The notes beneath the pieces were generated by a model. It did not search any database. It was not told the DNA's origin and worked only from the letters and a program-made list of their open reading frames with translations. From Caballeronia jiangsuensis (GTDB taxonomy: Bacteria > Pseudomonadota > Gammaproteobacteria > Burkholderiales > Burkholderiaceae): a stretch of 64,000 nt of DNA. Made by a program: the position numbers and the translations under genes. The stretch lies in assembly GCA_000648925.1 (NCBI GenBank), contig JFHF01000016.1, positions 89,329 to 153,328 on the forward strand, written 5' to 3'. Below, one piece after another: positions 42,947-50,388 of the stretch. Every line of letters begins with the position of its first letter. The first letter of the stretch is position 1.

Positions 42947-44253
42947 CCGTGACGCAGGCAGAACGCGGAGGGCGGCGGCGCGCTCGTATGCGCGTTCTGC
43001 GCGCTCGCGGTCAGCCGCGCGACGAATTCCACGAAGCTCGCGACGCTCGCCGTGCGCAGCGGCGAATACTCGACGCCATGCCGCTCGCAAACGCGCTTCA
43101 GCATGCTCATCGAATCATGATCGATGCAGTCGACGGGAAAGAGCACCACATCCGCGTTAGGCAGCGCGGCCGCGAGTAGCCCCTTGCGATCCTCGATGCC
43201 GCCGTCGTGGACGACCAGCTCACCGCCCGCCGTCGCGACCAGCGCCTTCAGCACCGCGTTCGAATTCGGCCTTCCACCGACATAGACGACGCGCTTGCCA
43301 CTCACCCATTCGATGCCGCGCCGGCGCGCGCCGGGTTGATCGTCGGCGTCCAGCGTCGCGCGCTCCAGCGCCGCGCATTCGGCCTGCACCACCTTCAAGA
43401 GCGCCTGCGCCTCGCCCAGCTTGTTGCGCAACGCACGCGTCTGTTCCACTTCGGACAGCGCGCGCTGCTCGGCGGCCTCGCGTCGGCTCGTGTGCAGCGC
43501 GAGGCGACGTTCGCCGTCCTCGACTTTTTCGCGCAGACGCTCGACTTCCGTTTCGATATCGACGGCCGACCGGTCCGCCTTGCGTTGCCCGAGCGCGGCG
43601 AGTTGCAGCGCGTGCTCGTTCGCTTGCCTGACGGACGCATCGCGTTCCGCGCTCAATTCGAGCAGACGCGCCTGCTGGCGTTCGACCTTTTCCCTGAGTT
43701 CCTGATTCTGCGATTCCAGCGCGACGAGCCGCCGGATATCCGCGCGATTCGCCGCGCCGACCAGATGCGACAGCATGTGCAACTCCCCGAACGCCGACTG
43801 CCGCACTTCGATGCTCGCGTGCGGATGAGACATCAGCGCCCAGTACGCGGGCGGAATATCGCCGGATTTCAGCGCTTCGTTCCAGAGGTCGAGCAGCGCC
43901 TGCGGATCGCGTGCGGCGTCGAAACGGCGGATCGCGCCGGCGTAACGTTCGTCGAGCGCCTTGTTCAGCGCCTTCGCGCCCGCGCCGCCTGCGATCGCGA
44001 GTTCGACGGCCGCATGATGAATCTCGAGATCGCTTGCGTGATGACGGTCGAGGTCGGTGAACTTCGGCACGAGCTTGCGCAATTCGCCCGTCGAAAGACA
44101 GGTGCCGATGACCGAGCAATGCAGATGCGAATCCAGTTCCGCGAGACGCGCGCGACGGCGGGACGTGCGCAGATCGGCCTCGGTCGGCTGACAGCATGCG
44201 TCGCGTGCGCCGAGCGCGCTCGTGCGGGCAAGTTGAAACGGAGGGGTCTGCAT
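42943..44253 (-). CDS. DUF2325 coiled-coil protein
   Basis: A 436-residue protein starting MQTPPFQLARTSALGARDACC at ATG 44253 (GAGG site upstream). The N-terminal 130 residues contain conserved His/Cys/Asp (ELDSHLHCSVIGTCLS; FTDLDRHHASDLEIHH) that could bind metal. A long coiled coil runs about residues 170-305. The C-terminal DUF2325 domain begins KRVVYVGGRPNSNAVLKALV and ends near VEYSPLRTASVASFVEFV, a Rossmann-like fold. Function unknown in the literature known to me. A ModE-like box 37 bp upstream and its convergent position beside modE tie it to molybdenum control. Confidence 0.82.
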   Translation of the reverse strand: MQTPPFQLARTSALGARDACCQPTEADLRTSRRRARLAELDSHLHCSVIGTCLSTGELRKLVPKFTDLDRHHASDLEIHHAAVELAIAGGAGAKALNKALDERYAGAIRRFDAARDPQALLDLWNEALKSGDIPPAYWALMSHPHASIEVRQSAFGELHMLSHLVGAANRADIRRLVALESQNQELREKVERQQARLLELSAERDASVRQANEHALQLAALGQRKADRSAVDIETEVERLREKVEDGERRLALHTSRREAAEQRALSEVEQTRALRNKLGEAQALLKVVQAECAALERATLDADDQPGARRRGIEWVSGKRVVYVGGRPNSNAVLKALVATAGGELVVHDGGIEDRKGLLAAALPNADVVLFPVDCIDHDSMSMLKRVCERHGVEYSPLRTASVASFVEFVARLTASAQNAHTSAPPPSAFCLRHG

Positions 44254-44290
44254 GATCACCTCGTGCTCGATCGGCTGGCCTGACGTGCCT

Positions 44291-44314
44291 CGTAATATAC
44301 CACTGAATATAGCG
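44291..44314 (-). promoter_or_regulatory. ModE-like operator before the DUF2325 gene
   Basis: A second 24-base element with the same geometry as the one at 41400: CGTAATAT, eight spacer bases, ATATAGCG. The arms pair as CG-N2-ATAT. It is 37 bp from the DUF2325 start and 174 bp from the divergent lpdA-like gene, so the DUF2325 gene is the nearer target. Confidence 0.6.
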
Positions 44315-44488
44315 ACGGCAAAAAGACGGAGCGGCGCACCGAACGCGGGCCATATCCCGCGCGCACCGTGCGGACAGGGCGTATCCTACGACTTCGGCGC
44401 GCCGGCCCGGCCTGCGAAGGCCGCATCCGCGAGGCATGCGACGCCTGACGTTTCCAATCGCGAGAAATCGCTCACAAGGAGAATCTGA

Positions 44489-46276
44489 ATGGCCAGGGTT
44501 GAAGTCAAGGTTCCGCAGCTTTCCGAATCCGTCACCGAAGCGACGATGTTGCCGTGGAAGAAGAAAGCGGGCGACGCCGTGGCGCAAGACGAAATCCTCG
44601 TCGAACTGGAAACGGACAAGGTGGTGCTCGAAGTGCCCGCGCCCGCCGCCGGCACGCTCGCGGAAGTGGTGAAGAAGGAAGGCGACATCGTTCATGCGGA
44701 CGAACTGCTCGCGATCATCGATACGGAAGCGAAGGCCTCCGCCGCCGCGCCCGCTCCTGCTCCGGAAAAGCCCGCCGCGCAACCTGCTCAACCGGCGCAG
44801 CCAGCCGCAGCCGCACCCGCACCCACGCCCGCCGCCGCTTCAGGCCAGAAGGCCGACTTCGATGTCATCGTCATCGGTTCCGGTCCCGGCGGCTATATCG
44901 CCGCGATCCGCGCCGCGCAACTGGGCCGCAAGGTCGCGTGCGTCGAGGAATGGATCAACCCTGCCGGCAAGCCGAAGCTCGGCGGAACGTGCCTGAATGT
45001 CGGCTGCATTCCTTCGAAGGCGCTGCTTGCATCGAGCGAGCAATTCGAGAAGGCGCAACTGCATTTCGGCGAACTCGGCATCACGATGGATAACCTTGCC
45101 GTCGATGTCGACAAGATGGTCGGGCGCAAGGAAGCGATCGTCGAGAAGATCACGGGCGGCGTCGAATTCCTGTTCCGCAAGAACAAGATCACGTGGCTCA
45201 AAGGTCACGGCAAACTCGCGGGCAAGGACGGCGCCAACTTCAAGATCGACGTGAGCGGCGACGGCAAGAGCGAAAGCCACACCGCGCAACACGTGATCAT
45301 CGCGACGGGCTCGAAGGCGCGACATCTGCCGAACGTGCCGGTGGACAACAAGATCGTCTCCGACAACGAAGGCGCGCTCGCCTTCACCTCCGTGCCGAAG
45401 AAGCTCGCCGTGATCGGCGCGGGCGTGATCGGGCTGGAGCTCGGGTCCGTGTGGCGCAGGCTCGGCGCGGAAGTGACGATACTCGAAGCGCTGCCCGAAT
45501 TCCTCGGCACGACCGATGCCGCGCTGCAAAAGGAAGCCGCGAAGCTCTTCAAGAAGCAGGGCCTGACGATCCACCTCGGCGTAAAAATCGACGGCGTGCA
45601 GACGACGGATTCGAGCGTCTCCATTTCGTACCAGGACAAGGACGGCAATGCGCAGACGCTGGAGGCGGATCGCCTGATCGTGTCGATCGGCCGCGTGCCG
45701 AACACGGACGATCTCGGTCTCGATTCCATCGGCCTGTCAGCGGATGAGCGCGGCTTCATTCCCGTCGATGGCCATTGCGCGACGAAAGTCCCGAACGTCT
45801 ACGCGATCGGCGACGTCGTGCGCGGCCCGATGCTCGCGCACAAGGCCGAAGACGAAGGCGTGCTGGTGGCGGAGATCATCGACGGGCAGAAGCCGCACAT
45901 CGACTACAACTGCATTCCGTGGGTGATCTACACGCATCCGGAAATCGCGTGGGTCGGGCAGACGGAGCAGGCGCTGAAGGCCGAAGGCCGCGCGATCAAG
46001 GCCGGCCAGTTCCCGATGCTCGCGAACGGCCGCGCGATGGGCATCGGCGAAACGGACGGCTTCATCAAGATCATCGCGGATGCGCAAACCGACGAGATTC
46101 TCGGCGTGCACATCATTTCCGCGAACGCGTCGGATCTGATTGCCGAGGCGGTCGTGGCGATGGAGTTCAAGGCGGCGAGCGAGGATATCGGGCGCATTTG
46201 CCATCCGCATCCGTCGCTGTCGGAAGTGATGCGCGAGGCGGCGCTCGCGGTGGACAAGCGCGCGCTGAATATTTAA
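44489..46276 (+). CDS. lpdA: Dihydrolipoamide dehydrogenase with N-terminal 2-OGDH-type lipoyl domain
   Basis: A 595-residue flavoprotein that reoxidises dihydrolipoamide with NAD+. Residues 1-80 are a lipoyl domain (lipoyl-Lys K44 in ETDKVVLEV) whose sequence is like the OdhB/SucB E2 subunit, not like the PDH-type domain usually fused to beta-proteobacterial E3. An Ala/Pro linker (about 83-119) leads to the E3 body: FAD loop VIGSGPGGYIAAIRA, redox disulfide C168-x4-C173 (GGTCLNVGCIPSK), NAD loop AVIGAGVIGLELGSVW, and the catalytic HPSLSE with H574 and E579. It stands alone, with no E1 or E2 gene adjacent. The stop overlaps the convergent kinase by 4 bp. Confidence 0.93.
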   Translation: MARVEVKVPQLSESVTEATMLPWKKKAGDAVAQDEILVELETDKVVLEVPAPAAGTLAEVVKKEGDIVHADELLAIIDTEAKASAAAPAPAPEKPAAQPAQPAQPAAAAPAPTPAAASGQKADFDVIVIGSGPGGYIAAIRAAQLGRKVACVEEWINPAGKPKLGGTCLNVGCIPSKALLASSEQFEKAQLHFGELGITMDNLAVDVDKMVGRKEAIVEKITGGVEFLFRKNKITWLKGHGKLAGKDGANFKIDVSGDGKSESHTAQHVIIATGSKARHLPNVPVDNKIVSDNEGALAFTSVPKKLAVIGAGVIGLELGSVWRRLGAEVTILEALPEFLGTTDAALQKEAAKLFKKQGLTIHLGVKIDGVQTTDSSVSISYQDKDGNAQTLEADRLIVSIGRVPNTDDLGLDSIGLSADERGFIPVDGHCATKVPNVYAIGDVVRGPMLAHKAEDEGVLVAEIIDGQKPHIDYNCIPWVIYTHPEIAWVGQTEQALKAEGRAIKAGQFPMLANGRAMGIGETDGFIKIIADAQTDEILGVHIISANASDLIAEAVVAMEFKAASEDIGRICHPHPSLSEVMREAALAVDKRALNI

Positions 46277-49200
46277 ACGCGCCTCGGCATCCACACGCGC
46301 AGCAGCGAGTAAAGCCGGTCGACGTCGATCGGCTTTGCCAGATAATCGCTCGCGCCCGCCGCGAGACATTGCTCCTGATCGTCCTTCATCGCCTTCGCCG
46401 TGATCGCGATGATCGGCAGCTTCCTGAAACGCGTGTCCTCGCGGATGCGCCGCGTCGCCTCGAGTCCGTCCATGCCGGGCATCATCACGTCCATCAGGAT
46501 GATGTCGATGTCCGGATGCCTGTCGAGCGCTTCGATCGCCTCGAAGCCGTTACGGCCGATATCCACCTTCAGCCCCTGATGCTCCAGCGCGCTCGATAGC
46601 GAGAAGATGTTGCGGATATCGTCATCGACGAGCAGCACGCGGCGGCCATCCAGCACGCGGTCGCGCGAGCGCGAGACGTGCAGCATCGCCTGGCGATCCG
46701 CCGACAAATCCGTCTCGACCTTGTGCAGGAACAGCGTCACTTCATCGAGCAGACGCTCCGGCGAGCGCGCGCCCTTGATGATGATCGACTGCGAGTAGCG
46801 CATGAGTTCCGCTTCCTCGTCGTGCGTGAGATTGCGGCCCGTGTAGACGATCACCGGCGGGAACGAATACGCGTCGATGCCGGCCATCTGCCGCAGCAGG
46901 TCGCCGCCCTGCATGTCGGGCAGCTTCAGGTCGATGATCATGCAGTCGAAGATCGTCGTCTTCAGCAGTTCGAGCGCGTCGCGGCCGAACTCGACCGGCG
47001 TGATTTCCACGTCCGCGTCGCTGATCAGCTCGACGATGCTCTGACGCTGCCGCGCATCGTCCTCGACGAGCAGCACGCGCTTGATCTTCTGGCTGCTCTT
47101 CTCTTCGAGCCGCTGGAAGATCGCCGTCAGTTGCTCGCGCGTGGTCGGCTTCACCGCGTAGCCGATCGCGCCGAGATGCAGCGCGGCCTCGCTTCTGTCC
47201 GATGCCGACACGACATGCACCGGAATATGCCGCGTCTTCGGATTCGCCTTCAGTTCCTGCAAGACCACGAGCCCCGAGCGATCCGGCAAGCCGATGTCGA
47301 GCAGGATCGCGTTCGGCGCGCTGTCCTGCGCGAGCTTGAGCGCTTCGCCCGCCGTCCCGCTCACGATGCAGCGATAACCCAGTTCGTGCGCCAGATCGAG
47401 CAGCACCTGCGCGAAGTCCGGTTCGTCCTCCACGACCAGAACGACGCGGCGGCCGGGTGCGGCGTCGGCGCGATCGTCGTCGATGACGTGGATCACTTCG
47501 ATCGGCTGCTCGGCCAGCGGCTTTGCTTCGATGGCGACGGGCGCCGGCGCCTGCTCGACCGCTCCCGGCAACGCGGCCGCGCCGTAAGCGATGGGCATCG
47601 TCAGCGTGAACGTGCTGCCCGTGCCCTGCGCGCTTCGCACCGCGATATCGCCGCCGAGCAGATGCGCGAGGCTGCGCGAGATCGACAGCCCGAGACCCGT
47701 GCCGCCGTAGTGACGGCTCGTGGTGCCGTCGGCTTGCTGGAACGCTTCGAAGATCGCTTCGAGCTGATCCGGCGCAATGCCGATGCCCGTGTCGGTCACG
47801 ACGAACTGCACCGCGCCCTCGCCCGCGCGCCTGAGCGTGAGCGACACCGCGCCCGCGTCCGTGAACTTCACCGCGTTCGACAGCAGGTTCCTCAGGATCT
47901 GTTCGAGACGCCGGAAATCGGTCGTGAGCGTCGGATAGTCGTCGATATCGTTGCGCAGTTCGAGCCTGAGCTTCTTCTGCCGGGCGAGCGGCTCGAACGT
48001 GCGCGAGAGCGTATCCATGATGCGCTGCAACGGCACGTCTTCGATATGCAGATCGAGCTTGCCCGCCTCGACCTTCGAGAGATCGAGAATATCGTTGATG
48101 AGATTGAGCAGATCGTTGCCCGCGGAATAGATCGTCTGCGCGTACTTGATCTGGTCGTTGGTGAGATTGCCGGCCTTGTTCTCGGAGAGCAGCTTCGCGA
48201 GAATCAGCGAACTGTTGAGCGGCGTGCGCAGTTCGTGCGACATGTTCGCGAGGAACTCGGATTTGTAGCGGCTCGCACGTTGCAACGCTTCGGCGCGCGT
48301 TTCCAGTTCGCCCTGCGCCGCGTTGAGCGCGACGTTGCGTTCGTCGAGCGCGCGCGCCTGTTCGGCGAGCTGATCGTTGGTCTGCTCAAGCTCCGCCTTC
48401 TGATTCGCGAGATAGACCTGCGCCTGCGAAAGCGCGGTCGTTTGCTGTTCGAGTTCCTCGTTGGTCGTGCGCAGTTCCTCCTGCTGCATCTGAAGCTCTT
48501 CGTTCAGTTGCTGCGTTTCTTCGAGCACGTGCTGCAAGCGCTCACGATACTGCGCCGCCTCCACGTAATCGCCGATATTGCCCGCGATCGTCTTCAGGAA
48601 TTGCTGGTCGCGCTCGGTCAGCCTGTGCATCGCGCCGAGTTCGATGGCGCCGTTCGCCTGGCCTTCGTTTTCGATCGGCACGATGACGAGGCTCGCGGGC
48701 ACGCTCGCGCCGAGCGCCGAGGTCACCTTCCAGTAACCGGCGGGCACGTCGTTCATGCTCGTCAGCTTGCGCGCATGCACCGCCTGTCCGACGAGGCTCT
48801 TCACGCCCGCGAGCGAATCGGGAACTGGTGCGCTGTCGGGATCGAAGCCGAAGCTCGCGGTGCGCTTCAATGCGCCATCGTTTTCGCGGACGTAGAACGC
48901 GCCGATCGACACTTTCAGATAGTCCGCGAGGAAATCGAGAATCGTCCGGCAAAGCTGATCGAGCGATTGCTGGCCGATGACCTTTTCCGCGAGCTGCGTC
49001 TGCCCTTCGTTCAGCCACGCCTGCTCTTGCAGCGCGCGCGTCTGACGCTCCTGTTCGCCGATCGCGGCGCCGAAGGCACCGGAGAGCTGCATCAGCTCGC
49101 GCCGGCCGAAGATCGCGAGAATCACGGACAGCGTCAGGCTCAGAAACAGAAATACGGCGACGGTGATGGTCGTCAACTGCTTCGCGGACTCCACGCGCTG

Positions 49201-49722
49201 CAGCCGCAAGGTCTGCTCGATGTTGAGAAACGCGGCGAGTTCGCGCTCGGTTTCCGCGCGTTCGGCCGAGCCGCGTCCTGCGCGCACGAGCGCGACGGAA
49301 TCCTGGGCGTGGCGGCGCGCGTCGATCAAGCCGTCGGCGACCTTGTCCCATTGCGCCTGCAACGCGCGAATGCGGATCAGGCGATCGACTTGCGGCGCGT
49401 TATCGGAGACGAGATCGGCGAGCGTGTCGATATCGGCGCCGAGCTTCGGTTTCGCGGTTTCATAGGGCGCGAGAAACGTTTCGTCGCCCGTGATCAGATA
49501 GCCGCGAATCGCGCTTTCCTTTTCGCTGACGAGCCGCCCGAGTTCCTGCGCGTTGCCGATCACGCGTTCCGAATGCTCGACCCAGTTGATGCCCGACAGC
49601 AGATACAGCACGAGCACGACGAATGCGATCGCCGTGACGAGGCCCGTTCCGAGCGGCAGTGCGATGTTGCGAAAGAGAATGCGACGAAAACTGGCCTCGT
49701 CGACACCGGACCGCAATGGCAT
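46273..49722 (-). CDS. Hybrid sensor histidine kinase with three receiver domains (CHASE3-GAF-HK-REC x3)
   Basis: A 1149-residue inner-membrane hybrid kinase. Order: TM1 (about 22-44), CHASE3 sensor (about 45-185, with ESAIRGYLITGDETFLAPYE), TM2 (about 188-210), GAF (about 265-400), a long coiled coil with Glu/Gln repeats, HisKA (LANMSHELRTPLNSS, His near 497), HATPase (DTGIGIAPDQL; GGTGLGLSISRSL), then three receivers with phospho-Asp in ILLDIGLPD, MIIDLKLPD and ILMDVMMPG. Such proteins run multi-step relays and integrate several inputs; no Hpt or output regulator is adjacent. It converges with lpdA. Ligand unknown. Confidence 0.92.
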   Translation of the reverse strand: MPLRSGVDEASFRRILFRNIALPLGTGLVTAIAFVVLVLYLLSGINWVEHSERVIGNAQELGRLVSEKESAIRGYLITGDETFLAPYETAKPKLGADIDTLADLVSDNAPQVDRLIRIRALQAQWDKVADGLIDARRHAQDSVALVRAGRGSAERAETERELAAFLNIEQTLRLQRVESAKQLTTITVAVFLFLSLTLSVILAIFGRRELMQLSGAFGAAIGEQERQTRALQEQAWLNEGQTQLAEKVIGQQSLDQLCRTILDFLADYLKVSIGAFYVRENDGALKRTASFGFDPDSAPVPDSLAGVKSLVGQAVHARKLTSMNDVPAGYWKVTSALGASVPASLVIVPIENEGQANGAIELGAMHRLTERDQQFLKTIAGNIGDYVEAAQYRERLQHVLEETQQLNEELQMQQEELRTTNEELEQQTTALSQAQVYLANQKAELEQTNDQLAEQARALDERNVALNAAQGELETRAEALQRASRYKSEFLANMSHELRTPLNSSLILAKLLSENKAGNLTNDQIKYAQTIYSAGNDLLNLINDILDLSKVEAGKLDLHIEDVPLQRIMDTLSRTFEPLARQKKLRLELRNDIDDYPTLTTDFRRLEQILRNLLSNAVKFTDAGAVSLTLRRAGEGAVQFVVTDTGIGIAPDQLEAIFEAFQQADGTTSRHYGGTGLGLSISRSLAHLLGGDIAVRSAQGTGSTFTLTMPIAYGAAALPGAVEQAPAPVAIEAKPLAEQPIEVIHVIDDDRADAAPGRRVVLVVEDEPDFAQVLLDLAHELGYRCIVSGTAGEALKLAQDSAPNAILLDIGLPDRSGLVVLQELKANPKTRHIPVHVVSASDRSEAALHLGAIGYAVKPTTREQLTAIFQRLEEKSSQKIKRVLLVEDDARQRQSIVELISDADVEITPVEFGRDALELLKTTIFDCMIIDLKLPDMQGGDLLRQMAGIDAYSFPPVIVYTGRNLTHDEEAELMRYSQSIIIKGARSPERLLDEVTLFLHKVETDLSADRQAMLHVSRSRDRVLDGRRVLLVDDDIRNIFSLSSALEHQGLKVDIGRNGFEAIEALDRHPDIDIILMDVMMPGMDGLEATRRIREDTRFRKLPIIAITAKAMKDDQEQCLAAGASDYLAKPIDVDRLYSLLRVWMPRRV

Positions 49723-50388
49723 AGACAGCTCCGAATAAGCGTGAACGTCGCGCGCCGGGCCGATGTCTCGAACAGCCCTTATGACGGCGACAATCCCTAA
49801 AGTTGTAGTTCTTGTTTCAGCCGCTGCGCATCATACCCGGTTCGGTTCTGCGCCGTGGCGGGCTTCGGGCGTGTTCGTGAAAGGTAGCACTGTAGCGCTT
49901 TTCGGCACGTTCGTTCGGGTGGGTTCGTGCTGGTGAGTGTTTGAGCGGCCCGCCTTACAGTGAATTTGCGATATTTCGACGTGCATGTCGCCGCGGCCAC
50001 GAGCAAGGCATCATCGGACGCGGGCTACAACCAGGCGAAGAACGACGACGCGAGTTATCGGTCGTGGGTGGTGGGGGCGGTGTCTTTTCTCCTCGGGAGC
50101 ATCGGGCGCGCGGACTCGAATCGGAGCGTGCCGCCGGACGTCGTTTTACAGACGCGACTTCGCGATCTCATCACAGTGACGCGCCGGGTCACGCCGCGAC
50201 CGTCCCGATCGCTCGGCAAGATCTTCACCGCGTCGCCGTGGCCGTAACCTTGCTCAATGCGCGCAAGCTTTTCAGATAAGTCTCCTTGCGCGGGCAGCAA
50301 CTCCCTCTTAAAACCGTTCGCCAGTGTCAACCCTCGGACGATCGTCAGGCATCACGTCTGTCATCCCCCGATTTCGCACGGAACCTCA
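49723..50388. other. Non-coding stretch before the VgrG island
   Basis: These 666 bp contain short open frames on both strands (for example 49960-50247, with a GTG start), none with a good ribosome site, recognisable domain or neighbour-like codon use. The part from 49940 on may be a decayed fragment of a mobile or T6SS-related gene, but I cannot identify it. The promoter of the vgrG operon should lie in the last 150 bp. Confidence 0.35.

Noticed and set aside
46678..49800. A 1040-codon open frame antisense to the hybrid kinase
   Set aside because: Arg/Glu/Leu-rich shadow; the kinase on the opposite strand has all expected motifs.
49797..50247. Short frames on both strands between the kinase and vgrG
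   Set aside because: No usable start signals, no domain, and odd composition; left as a non-coding or decayed stretch.
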